Positions 7,588 through 15,615 of a stretch of 37,110 nt of DNA are shown here, one piece after another. Source of the stretch: Clostridiales bacterium (GTDB lineage: Bacteria > Actinomycetota > Coriobacteriia > Anaerosomatales > SLCP01); the NCBI GenBank assembly GCA_018333995.1, contig JAGXSG010000015.1, positions 1 to 37,110 on the forward strand. The letters run 5' to 3'. Positions within the stretch are counted from its first letter, which is position 1, and each line of letters starts with the position of its first letter. A program made the translations under genes and the position numbers. Below the pieces are notes generated by a model, which saw only the letters and a program-made list of their open reading frames with translations, was not told the origin of the DNA and did no database searches.

Positions 7588-8502
7588 CTATCGGACGAAC
7601 TCTACAGCGGGATCGTAGTTGCCCGGCGGGAGTTCACCGTGACACTCGATACAGAACGAATCTTCATGGCACACCTCGCAGTTGCGTGGAGAACGCGCGG
7701 CGACTATGTCCCGGTGCGCAGCTCGCCACTCTGAAGGATTGGTTCCCGTTCCGTGTGAACGCGGACGCCTCTCGTGACACTCCCTGCACCAGTCTTCGCG
7801 CCAAGCGTGGCATGTCTGACAGTCGATCTCAGACTGTCTCTCTGCGTGATCAACGATGAACGTCGGTTCCTGGTGGTTCGCGGGTATTCCTTTTTCGGTA
7901 TGACACGCGTCGCACGCTTCGTCCGCTGTCACTCCGTCGTGACACGTCAGACATGTTGCCATCCGGGGGGTGGTAGAGATTGCCGGGTCGGCGTTATGCA
8001 CGAGTTCACCGACGTGACACACGATGCAGTCGACCCCTAGCGCATCGACATGCGCGGTGTGCGGAATAAGCAGATCCCCAGCTGGAGAAACGCTCCTCAG
8101 GTCAACATGGCATCCATTACACGCTGCGGTAGGTGGCGTGCTCAGCGTCGCAGGTTCACGCAGCGCGGGCAGAAGGGCGAGATATGCCTCTCCGACCATG
8201 CGTACCGCATAGATCGACTGGGCCACGGGACCAGGATCGACATGGCAGCTCTGGCACGGCACGTTCGCATGGGTCGAGTTGGCCCATGTCGCCTGGTATG
8301 CGCCCAGTCCCTCAAAGCGCTCATAGAAGGATGGTTGATTAGCGGTGTAGCCTGGGCCAAGAACCAGCACAGAAAAGACCACGAGTAGCAGTGCGGCGCG
8401 CCAGTACCTCCGGGCATACGCGACGACGGCGCGCATGCCCCGGCCCGCCGCCTCTGCGACCCGTCGCACTCCTTGGTTCCTCTTGGCGCTCTCCGCTGAC
8501 AA
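7588..8502 (-). CDS. Membrane-anchored nonaheme cytochrome c
   Basis: A 304-residue protein with a basic N-terminus, one membrane helix (ALLLVVFSVLVLGPGYTA, about 35-55) and a large exported domain carrying nine CXXCH sites (CQSCH, CNGCH, CIVCH, CLTCH, CDACH, CQTCH, CRECH, CEVCH, CIECH). No CXXCK or other active-site variant is seen, so it is probably an electron carrier rather than a reductase. Its C-terminal third (CRECHERRPRSHG ... AH ... CEVCHEDSFCIECH) shares a module with the neighbouring cytochromes. The start is TTG at 8502, with GAGGAG 5 bases upstream. It is the sixth gene of the operon. The heme count is read from motifs only. Confidence 0.85.
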   Translation of the reverse strand: MSAESAKRNQGVRRVAEAAGRGMRAVVAYARRYWRAALLLVVFSVLVLGPGYTANQPSFYERFEGLGAYQATWANSTHANVPCQSCHVDPGPVAQSIYAVRMVGEAYLALLPALREPATLSTPPTAACNGCHVDLRSVSPAGDLLIPHTAHVDALGVDCIVCHVGELVHNADPAISTTPRMATCLTCHDGVTADEACDACHTEKGIPANHQEPTFIVDHAERQSEIDCQTCHAWREDWCRECHERRPRSHGTGTNPSEWRAAHRDIVAARSPRNCEVCHEDSFCIECHGELPPGNYDPAVEFVR

Positions 8503-8532
8503 CGTCTCTCCTCGGCAGTCAGAATGTCATCG

Positions 8533-9354
8533 TTAGTGGCAGTTCAGGCAGTACTGCTCGTCGTGACAGAACATGCAGCCCTCGCTGTTCGCGGCCGCTC
8601 GCGGCGCGTGCAACGTCTTGAAGTTGCCCTCGTGGCTGCGCGGCCGTTCTTGGTGGCACTCAGCACAGAAATCTGGTGTCCACGCATGGCACTGTCCACA
8701 GTCCTGTTTCGCGCTCTCTTCTTGATGGACCTGGAGCCAATCAGGCTGCAGATGGTCTTCGGGTACATCCTTTCGCGTGTGGCACTTGATGCACTCCTCG
8801 CCCGCAGTCTCACCGTCATGACACGTGTCCATGCACATCTCCATAGGCGGCCGATTCAGACCGAGGGGGTTCTCGTAGTGTACAAGCTGCAAGTGACAGT
8901 CGACGCACTCGACTTCGAGTATCTCGATGTGCGCTCGGTGCGGGATCAGAAGATCGCCATCCGCGGAGACCGTCCGGTTGATGGTATGACACCTCAGACA
9001 CGCCTCCGTCGGGGGCGGACCAAACAGGTGCTCTTCACCCGGCCCGCGCAGGAGCTGCGCGTAGAAAGCGGGAACCGACTGAAAGCCATGAAGAATGTGC
9101 GGCCAGACACCCGGCGAAATGTGGCAATCCGCGCAACTCATGAGCGCGTGCGTCGATTCCTCCCAGAAGTGCATGGACTCGCGCAACTCCGGATAGCGCT
9201 CGTAGTAGGGCGACTGCAGCTTAACGATTCCCGGAAGAATGAGCAGAACCGCGACAACGAGCAAGGCGAGGAGGACTAGAACGGTTCTGCGCCTCTTCCC
9301 TGGCCGAGCGGGCTTCTCGCCCGCCACGAGCGTCTGGCCGTCATCGCGGTCCAC
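8533..9354 (-). CDS. Membrane-anchored nonaheme cytochrome c (paralogue)
   Basis: A 273-residue protein with one N-terminal membrane helix (VLVLLALLVVAVLLILPGIV) and eight CXXCH sites (CADCH, CLRCH, CVDCH, CIKCH, CGQCH, CAECH, CMFCH, CLNCH) plus one CX3CH (CMDTCH), so about nine hemes. It is clearly a paralogue of the adjacent gene at 7588-8502: same length class, matching spacing, and the segment LLIPHRAH versus LLIPHTAH. The protein ends directly at its last heme motif (YCLNCH). The GTG start at 9352-9354 abuts the TAA stop of the upstream gene, with AAGGAG 9 bases before it. Exported electron-transfer role inferred. Confidence 0.85.
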   Translation of the reverse strand: MDRDDGQTLVAGEKPARPGKRRRTVLVLLALLVVAVLLILPGIVKLQSPYYERYPELRESMHFWEESTHALMSCADCHISPGVWPHILHGFQSVPAFYAQLLRGPGEEHLFGPPPTEACLRCHTINRTVSADGDLLIPHRAHIEILEVECVDCHLQLVHYENPLGLNRPPMEMCMDTCHDGETAGEECIKCHTRKDVPEDHLQPDWLQVHQEESAKQDCGQCHAWTPDFCAECHQERPRSHEGNFKTLHAPRAAANSEGCMFCHDEQYCLNCH

Positions 9355-10371
9355 TTACCGCATCTCCTTAAACTGGTCGTGGCAATGATCGCAGTATGTC
9401 TGCTCGTGACACGTCATGCACTGACCCTCAACCTTCACGGCATCCTGGTGAGCACCAATCCACATCCCCTCAGGCCCGTGTGATGCTGGCCGCTGTGCGT
9501 GACAGTTCTGACACGGCCCAAGAGAAATGTGGCACGTAAGGCACGCGGACTGATCGCGAAGCGCGCGTGGACCGTGAGTTCTGGTCCAATCCGCTTGTGC
9601 ATGTTCCGCCTCGAGGGCATCGCGCTCCGTCTGATCCGGCACTCCCTCAAACGGCGACTCTCCCGTGGTGTGACACTGGCGGCACTGTGACACATCGTGA
9701 CACAACTCGAGACATCCACCGTCGCCGCTTGTGAACACCACGCTTGGATGGAGTGTGGCCCACTCCTCCGGCTCCTCAAGCAGTGAGTGGTGGCAACTAG
9801 CGCATTCGTCCATGCGCTTCCATCCCGAGTGACATCCGTACGCCGAGCACAAGCCGCTGAACTCCATCGTCTTGTGCTCTTCCATGTATGGTTCCTGATG
9901 CGCCGTCCACTTATGACACTCGACGCACTCTCGTGTTTCCTCAGACAGCCGCAAGTGCGCAGGATGGGGAATTCGGGTGGTTCTCTCCGCGTCGGCACTC
10001 CAGGTTTCCTCGTGGCACACAATGCACGCGTCGGCGCGGGGTGTCTCAAACTCGATGTACGCGAGCTCAGTCTCCGGCGAAAGAACCGTGCGGTAGAAGT
10101 CGGCGACACGGGCAAACGTACCGAGCAAGCGACCGCGCGAGTCAACGTGACACTGACCGCATGTCATCCCGGTATGCATGGACGCCTGCAACGAGGCGCT
10201 GTTGTCTGTGAGCTCAGCGACCCGCCCGATGACGGCAGGCTGAGACATGAGCGTTGCGGGAAGCCCGATCGTGATAATCAGCAAAACCGCCACCAGCCCG
10301 ACCAAGACCTTCACCCGTCTAGGCGTCTTGCGCAGGCGAGCGGCGCACTTCTCGAGGAAGTCGGTGATCAC
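9355..10371 (-). CDS. Membrane-anchored cytochrome c with about eleven hemes
   Basis: A 338-residue protein with one N-terminal membrane helix (VLVGLVAVLLIITIGLPATL) and an exported heme domain. Nine CXXCH sites are visible (CGQCH, CIVCH, CVECH, CASCH, CRQCH, CLTCH, CQNCH, CMTCH, CDHCH), plus one CX4CH (CSAYGCH) and one CX3CH (CLELCH). The C-terminal module CQNCHAQRPASHG ... CMTCHEQTYCDHCH is shared with the neighbouring cytochromes. The GTG start overlaps the stop of the NrfD-like gene by four bases (GTGA), which indicates tight coupling to the quinone-site subunit. No catalytic heme variant is seen. Confidence 0.85.
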   Translation of the reverse strand: MITDFLEKCAARLRKTPRRVKVLVGLVAVLLIITIGLPATLMSQPAVIGRVAELTDNSASLQASMHTGMTCGQCHVDSRGRLLGTFARVADFYRTVLSPETELAYIEFETPRADACIVCHEETWSADAERTTRIPHPAHLRLSEETRECVECHKWTAHQEPYMEEHKTMEFSGLCSAYGCHSGWKRMDECASCHHSLLEEPEEWATLHPSVVFTSGDGGCLELCHDVSQCRQCHTTGESPFEGVPDQTERDALEAEHAQADWTRTHGPRALRDQSACLTCHISLGPCQNCHAQRPASHGPEGMWIGAHQDAVKVEGQCMTCHEQTYCDHCHDQFKEMR

Positions 10372-11684
10372 GGGCCGCTCACCCCTCTTTCGGTCACCGG
10401 TCCAGCCATGTGCGCCGACACGACCGGTGCCGTGCCACCTGGCGCAGGATACAAAGCGTGAGCATCGCCGTGCCCGTGAGCGTGCCCGTGGCCGTGCTCA
10501 CTTTCCGGCTCCTCCATCGGCAGCACCTTGACCGCGAGCGTCACGAGAGCGATGCCGAAGGCAAGGACTCCCACCGCAAGCAGTATCTCGACCAGACTAG
10601 GCACATAAACCCCCTGGAACTGGCCGAGCGTGTCGTACACGAAGCCCATTCCCAGTAAGGAGTAGCGCTTAAAGAAGATCGCAACGACATAGAGTATGGC
10701 TGCCGTGATCTGAACGGAAGCCAGGTGTCTCGTAGAGCGACGCGACAGCAACACGAAAGATGTGAGACCAAGAGCGAGCACCGGCAGAAAGATCGGCGCA
10801 TAGGCACCGGTGAAGAACTCGGCCATCCTGATAGAGTAATACGGCGAGGTCGACGTTCCCCAGAAGACGACGATCATCTCGACGGCCAACAGGAACAGGT
10901 CGATGATGATGACTGTGGCCAGCAGGGTGGACAGACTCCTGAACATTGATGGCTTGAACTTGTAGCCCGCGAAGTGCTGGACGATATACGCGAAGATAAG
11001 TAGCAGCGCGATTCCTGATGCTGTCGCGGAAGTCAGGAATATCGGAACCATGATCGCGGTATGCCACAGTTCACGTGACTTGTTGAGCGCGAGGACAAAC
11101 GCCGTCGTGGTGTGCAGGTAGATCGCGAATGGTAACGCGATGAGCGTCATGCGATGAGCGAGTTTCTCTCCACCCTTGCGGGTGATCATGACCCACAGGT
11201 CGATGAAGCAGATGATCATATATATTGCGGCCGCGCTACCGGTGAAAACGAATGGAGCGGTAAAGTTAGGTGTGATCATGAACCACACCGCACGCCACGG
11301 GAGCTTCATGTCGCTCAAGAGGCCGAGCAAAGCGAGCATGACGAGTACTCCGGCCTGGAGCACCGCGAACCGCGCGAGAGGACGGTACTGTTCCGCGCCG
11401 AACAGATGAACGCTCGCGTACACCACGAGCCCGCCGGCTGAAAGGCCTACGTAGTACATGTAGTTCACGAACCACAGGCCCCACGGACTGGAGTCGCGCA
11501 TCGCGAGCACCGCGCCGCCGTGCCTGAGCAGCTCCGTCCATGAAATGGCCGCTAGTCCGATGAAGATGCCGAGAATGGCCATAAATGCCCAGTACCGCGG
11601 ACCCGCCGTCTTGAGCGCCCCAAAGTTCCAGTCGATCCCAATGAACCGCTTGACTCCTGGGCGCTTCACTACGATTTCACTCAC
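10368..11684 (-). CDS. NrfD/PsrC-family membrane quinone-site subunit with His-rich tail
   Basis: A 438-residue polytopic protein with about ten hydrophobic segments, of the NrfD/PsrC/DsrP/HybB type that exchanges electrons with membrane quinones. It follows a Tat-exported ferredoxin, the usual partner arrangement, and overlaps the 11-heme cytochrome gene by four bases. The C-terminus after residue about 395 is unusual: HGHGHAHGHGDAH, a metal-binding-like His cluster, then a Pro/Ala-rich tail. No molybdopterin subunit is encoded nearby, so electrons probably pass to or from the cytochromes. The GTG start at 11684 has AGGGTG 7 bases upstream. DsrP- or QrcD-like is the closest description; the exact subfamily cannot be settled by reading. 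Confidence 0.88.
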   Translation of the reverse strand: MSEIVVKRPGVKRFIGIDWNFGALKTAGPRYWAFMAILGIFIGLAAISWTELLRHGGAVLAMRDSSPWGLWFVNYMYYVGLSAGGLVVYASVHLFGAEQYRPLARFAVLQAGVLVMLALLGLLSDMKLPWRAVWFMITPNFTAPFVFTGSAAAIYMIICFIDLWVMITRKGGEKLAHRMTLIALPFAIYLHTTTAFVLALNKSRELWHTAIMVPIFLTSATASGIALLLIFAYIVQHFAGYKFKPSMFRSLSTLLATVIIIDLFLLAVEMIVVFWGTSTSPYYSIRMAEFFTGAYAPIFLPVLALGLTSFVLLSRRSTRHLASVQITAAILYVVAIFFKRYSLLGMGFVYDTLGQFQGVYVPSLVEILLAVGVLAFGIALVTLAVKVLPMEEPESEHGHGHAHGHGDAHALYPAPGGTAPVVSAHMAGPVTERGVSGP

Positions 11685-11690
11685 GCGGCA

Positions 11691-12626
11691 TCACCCTACG
11701 TACCAGATCATGGGCTCGCAACCGAGGCCCTCTTTAAGACGGAAAACCTTCTTGGTCTTGAGAATCTGTGTCACAGCGCTCTCCGGATCATTGAGATCTC
11801 CAAAGGTTCGAGCGCCGACCGGACACGCCTCAGTACACGCTGTGTTCATGCCATTCCTTGTCCGGTGGATACAAAACGTACACTTCTCGATCACCTTCGC
11901 CTTGTCCTTGTGCGGGACCTTCGGATTGATGTCGTTTTCCGGAATGTATGGGTACGCCCAGTTGGCGTGCCGAGCACCATACGGGCAGGTGACCAGGCAA
12001 TTCTTGCAGGAAATACACTTCTTGTAGTCCATGACTACGATTCCGTCAGGCTCTTTCCACGTGGCCTTGATAGGACATCCCAGTACACAGGGCGGTATGC
12101 CGCAGTGCATGCACTGCACCGGGAGATACCAAAAATCCCTATCTCCGGCCTCCGTGAAATCGAGACGCGCATACTCCAGCTTGAGCGCGGCAAGCGGCAT
12201 CTCCAGGATCTTGATGTACTGGAATCCGCCGTTCCGAGGAAGGTTGTTCTCGCGAACACACGCGTATACACACCGGCGACATCCCACACACGCGTTGACG
12301 TCAATGACCATGGCCCAACTCTGGTCGCCCGCTTTGTCTGCGTAATAGACGGGCTCGCCTGGATAACACATTGGATCATTCACGTCGCGGAAGTAGTCCA
12401 GCGGATCACCGCCCTCGGGAGCGGCCGCGCCAGCCGAAGAGGCGAACAGCGTAGCGAACGCCGGTACCGTACCTGCGGCAAACACACCGAGAAGCACGCC
12501 AGCACCCTTAAGAAACCCCCTCCGCGTCACGTCATCCGCGATCCGTTCGGCACGCGTTTCGTACGTCTCCTCAGCGCCAATGGCGGCCTCGGAATAGCCA
12601 GCGTCCGAGTGTCGCTCGTCAGTCAT
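11691..12626 (-). CDS. Tat-exported 4x[4Fe-4S] ferredoxin subunit (HybA/DsrO/NrfC-like)
   Basis: A 311-residue protein with a twin-arginine signal (TRRGFLKG near residues 34-41, then GVLLGVFAAGTVPAF). The mature part has four cysteine clusters typical of electron-transfer subunits of respiratory complexes: CVGCRRCVYAC, CMHCGIPPCVLGC, CISCKNCLVTC and CTFCIHRTRNGMNTAC/CTEACPVGA. It would sit on the outer membrane face and pass electrons between the NrfD-like quinone site (next gene, 6-base gap) and cytochromes. Its start shares one base with the stop of the tetraheme gene. In DsrMKJOP and Qrc complexes the same pair occurs; here the catalytic subunit is missing. Confidence 0.92.
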   Translation of the reverse strand: MTDERHSDAGYSEAAIGAEETYETRAERIADDVTRRGFLKGAGVLLGVFAAGTVPAFATLFASSAGAAAPEGGDPLDYFRDVNDPMCYPGEPVYYADKAGDQSWAMVIDVNACVGCRRCVYACVRENNLPRNGGFQYIKILEMPLAALKLEYARLDFTEAGDRDFWYLPVQCMHCGIPPCVLGCPIKATWKEPDGIVVMDYKKCISCKNCLVTCPYGARHANWAYPYIPENDINPKVPHKDKAKVIEKCTFCIHRTRNGMNTACTEACPVGARTFGDLNDPESAVTQILKTKKVFRLKEGLGCEPMIWYVG

Positions 12627-13366
12627 CAGTTCGACCTCCCTCGGACAAGTGCGATAGCTAGACCTGCGGCCAGTGCCACGCCAAGGATCGCGAGCACCTG
12701 AAGGTACTCAGGATCTCGATGACCGGCTTGCACAGGCGGTCCAGCCATCGGGGTAAATGTGGTGGACTCCGAAAGGATTGAGAACTGAAAGCCGTTGCCC
12801 ACGAACGGGAGCAATCCCTCAGCGAAGATGAAGCCCGGCGTGTGCGGGTCGTGACAGCCGGCGGACGAACACTTCTGCTCGCCCGCACCGTGTATCCCCG
12901 CCTCAAACTCACGGTATATCGCAGAGTGGCACCGATAGCACACCCGCGACACATCGCCTGTGATAGCTACGAGCGTACCGTCCGCTAGCTTGAGTCTGCC
13001 GGGATCTCCCGCCGCAGTGTCATGACAGGCAGCGCACGCGGCTCTTCCCTCGCCGAGCGACGCGTGGCCATGCAGCGTGATCTGGTGGCGAGTAAATCCG
13101 TTGGGTAGCGTACGCCCCTGCTCGATCTCGCGCTGGGTGACGGGGTGACACGCGGAGCACGGATAAAAGAGTGGCTCGCCCGTGGCCGCCCTACCCGTCA
13201 CCGGTAACGTCCCCTCGGCGGCTGAAGCGCTGCCGGCAAACGCAAGACATGCGACGGTGAACGAGAGTGCGACCCCGAAGATAGTGATCGATGTCCACCG
13301 ACTACTCAGTGCACGTATCGGGTACTGATCAGACGTTGCGTGTTCCACTGCGTCTATGGCGGACAC
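12626..13366 (-). CDS. Exported tetraheme cytochrome c with C-terminal membrane anchor
   Basis: First gene of the operon. It carries three CXXCH sites (CSACH, CAACH, CYRCH) and one CX4CH (CSSAGCH), so about four hemes. A signal-peptide-like region (ITIFGVALSFTVACLAFAGSASA) precedes them, and a membrane helix (VLAILGVALAAGLAIALV) lies at the C-terminus. By position it is the DsrJ/QrcA/ActE-like small cytochrome of the NrfD-ferredoxin complex. The start is uncertain: GTG at 13366 has GAAGG 5 bases upstream and gives 246 residues; frames as far as 13450 are open but do not improve the signal peptide. The stop overlaps the ferredoxin start by one base (TGATG). Confidence 0.8.
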   Translation of the reverse strand: MSAIDAVEHATSDQYPIRALSSRWTSITIFGVALSFTVACLAFAGSASAAEGTLPVTGRAATGEPLFYPCSACHPVTQREIEQGRTLPNGFTRHQITLHGHASLGEGRAACAACHDTAAGDPGRLKLADGTLVAITGDVSRVCYRCHSAIYREFEAGIHGAGEQKCSSAGCHDPHTPGFIFAEGLLPFVGNGFQFSILSESTTFTPMAGPPVQAGHRDPEYLQVLAILGVALAAGLAIALVRGRSN

Positions 13367-13632
13367 ACCACCCTTCGTCACGTGGCGAGGAAGAGCGTCA
13401 GCCTCTATTAGCCGTTCTCCTCCGCTACCACACATCTTACACAAACACATTCTGCACGATGATGCGGCCCCTGACGTACTTTGCTAATTGCTTCACGCAC
13501 CCTACAACACATTGTGCCACGATGCACGCAACAGCGTGTACGATACTGTAGGAAGACAAGAAGTCGCAAGCACTCTATCAATTTGCCCGTCGCCAATGAA
13601 ATCACCCCGGCGACCGGTGACGCGGAGGCAGG
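13367..13632. promoter_or_regulatory. Divergent control region between the two cytochrome operons
   Basis: A 266-base AT-richer gap, part of which may encode the N-terminus of the tetraheme protein. It should hold the promoters of both cytochrome transcripts. For the plus strand a weak pair is TTGCTA-16-TACAAC near 13482-13509. An inverted repeat CACGC-AACA-GCGTG lies at 13525-13538 and could be an operator. No FNR-type TTGAT-n4-ATCAA site was seen. All are low-confidence readings. Confidence 0.35.
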
Positions 13633-14685
13633 ATGCACGTCTCGATCCGGAGAAAACGCGTGAAGCGCTCGCCTGGGCGTTCTTGGCGTCCGCGGCTTCC
13701 CCGCGTGAGTGGCGCGCTCATTCTCGGCGCAATCGTGGGAGTCGTCTTTGCGGCGCTGCTCGCAACCGCCGCCCTCCTCGAAGGAGCCGGACGCTCCCCC
13801 GCTCTGGCCGGCGTGTGCGGCTCGTGTCATGAGATCGCCCCCCACGTCGCCGCGTGGAGAGCTTCTACGCATGCGAACACGGGGTGCCGCTCATGTCACA
13901 CCGAGTACGCGTGGTACCAGGGTCCACTGTATCGAATCACCGCGCTTGCCGACGATGTCTCCAGATTCGTGTCCCGAGAGCCCACGCCAGCGAGAGAACC
14001 TGAGCTCCCCCGTCCGGCAACCCTGGGGATTCCCGATAACGTCTGCCTGCGCTGCCACTCGATGACCCGCGAGCCGAGCACGGGCGACCGGGTCATCATC
14101 GACCACGCCGATCATGCCGAGCGCAACGACGCGTGCCTGTCGTGTCACCTCAACACCACGCACCCTGACCCGGAGACCGACATCGTGCTCCTCATGATGG
14201 AGCAGTGCTACGAGTGCCACTCGCTCACCCCCGCCCCCGGCGAGCCTTCCGGGGAGTGCGCGGTGTGCCACCCCGCGCACTTGGAGCTGACACCCGCATC
14301 GCACGACCCGATCGGCGAGTGGCTCAGGCCAGCTCACGGTGACAGCGCCAAGACAGACACCACGCAGTGCATGATGTGTCACACCGAGCAGTACTGCGTC
14401 GACTGCCACGGTGTCTTGATGCCTCATCCGCCCACGTTCGCGCAGGATCACGGCGAGGAGGCCGCGCTGAAGCGCGATGCCTGCGACATGTGCCATGCCC
14501 CAGCAGCCGACATCGACCCGTGCAGCGCGTGCCATCATCAAGGATCCGAACCCACCCAACCCTGGGTCCAGCAACACATGTACGCCGTGCGCGACGCCGG
14601 ACCTTCCGCCTGCTTCGACTGCCACAAGCCCCGGTACTGTGGGCGATGCCACGTGCGTGGCCGACCGAACGCTGGTTCGCTATAG
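13633..14685 (+). CDS. Membrane-anchored 12-heme cytochrome c, twin A
   Basis: A 350-residue protein: basic N-terminus, one membrane helix (ALILGAIVGVVFAALLATAA, about 28-48), then an exported domain with twelve CXXCH sites (CGSCH, CRSCH, CLRCH, CLSCH, CYECH, CAVCH, CMMCH, CVDCH, CDMCH, CSACH, CFDCH, CGRCH). The first pair (CGSCHEIAPHVAAW ... SHA/THA ... CRSCH) resembles the NapC/NrfH quinol-side pattern. The start ATG at 13633 has GGAGG 4-5 bases upstream. It is transcribed away from the seven-gene cytochrome operon and directly before a near-identical twin. Likely an electron carrier; no active-site variant heme motif is visible. Confidence 0.87.
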   Translation: MHVSIRRKRVKRSPGRSWRPRLPRVSGALILGAIVGVVFAALLATAALLEGAGRSPALAGVCGSCHEIAPHVAAWRASTHANTGCRSCHTEYAWYQGPLYRITALADDVSRFVSREPTPAREPELPRPATLGIPDNVCLRCHSMTREPSTGDRVIIDHADHAERNDACLSCHLNTTHPDPETDIVLLMMEQCYECHSLTPAPGEPSGECAVCHPAHLELTPASHDPIGEWLRPAHGDSAKTDTTQCMMCHTEQYCVDCHGVLMPHPPTFAQDHGEEAALKRDACDMCHAPAADIDPCSACHHQGSEPTQPWVQQHMYAVRDAGPSACFDCHKPRYCGRCHVRGRPNAGSL

Positions 14686-15615
14686 TGGGAACGGATTTGG
14701 CTACGCATCGTGTTTCTGCTGGTAGCCAGCGGGGATTCGCGATAGCTTGGAGCTTGCGAAATGGCGTCTTCAGGGTCGCGACCCGCTAACCGGAGGGTTC
14801 GCATGAAAAGACCGGACATCACAGGGGCATGGAATCGAGCGCGGCGCCATCGCGGGGCGATGATCGCGATCTCTTTAGTGGGCGCCATGCTGGTGATCGT
14901 GCTCGCAACCGCCGCCCTCCTCGAAGGAGCCGCCCGCACCCCCGCTCTCGCCGGCGTGTGCGGCTCGTGTCATGAGATCGCCCCCCACGTCGCGGCGTGG
15001 AGAGCTTCTTCGCATGCCAACACAGGGTGCCGTTCATGTCACACCGAGTACGCGTGGCACGATGGCTTCAGGTATCGCGCAACAGACTTCGCCGATGAGG
15101 TCTCGCAGTACCTCTCGGGCGATGCCGCCCAAGCCGCGCAACCCGAGCGCCGAGGAGCCGTCGGTCCGATTGCCGAGACTCCCGATAACGTCTGCCTGCG
15201 CTGCCACTCGATGACCCGCGAGCCGAGCACGGGCGACCGGGTCATCATCGACCACGCCGATCATGCCGAGCGCAACGACGCGTGCCTGTCGTGCCATCTC
15301 AACACCACGCACCCTGACCCGGAGACCGACATCGTGCTCGTCATGATGGAGCAGTGCTACGAGTGCCACTCGCTCACCCCCGCCCCAGGCGAGCCTTCCG
15401 GGGAGTGCGCGGTGTGCCACCCCGCGCACCTTGAACTGACACCCGCATCGCACGACCCGATCGGCGAGTGGCAGCGGCCAGCTCACGGTGACAGCGCCAA
15501 GACAGACACCACGCAGTGCATGATGTGTCACACCGAGCAGTACTGCGTCGACTGCCACGGTGTCCTGATGCCTCATCCGCCCACGTTCGCGCAGGATCAC
15601 GGCGTGGAGGCCGCG
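13758..15615 (+). repeat. Tandem duplication of cytochrome coding sequence
   Basis: The twin genes share two long blocks. Block 1 is 13758-13914 versus 14901-15057, covering the end of the membrane helix and hemes 1-2. Block 2 is 14031-14466 versus 15180-15615, 436 bases with about a dozen differences, covering hemes 3-8. Between the blocks and after block 2 the genes diverge strongly. The pattern points to recent duplication or repeated gene conversion of the core. Confidence 0.9.

Noticed and set aside
13525-13538. FNR-type anaerobic regulator site
   Set aside because: The TTGAT-n4-ATCAA pattern is absent; the palindrome present is GC-rich and different.
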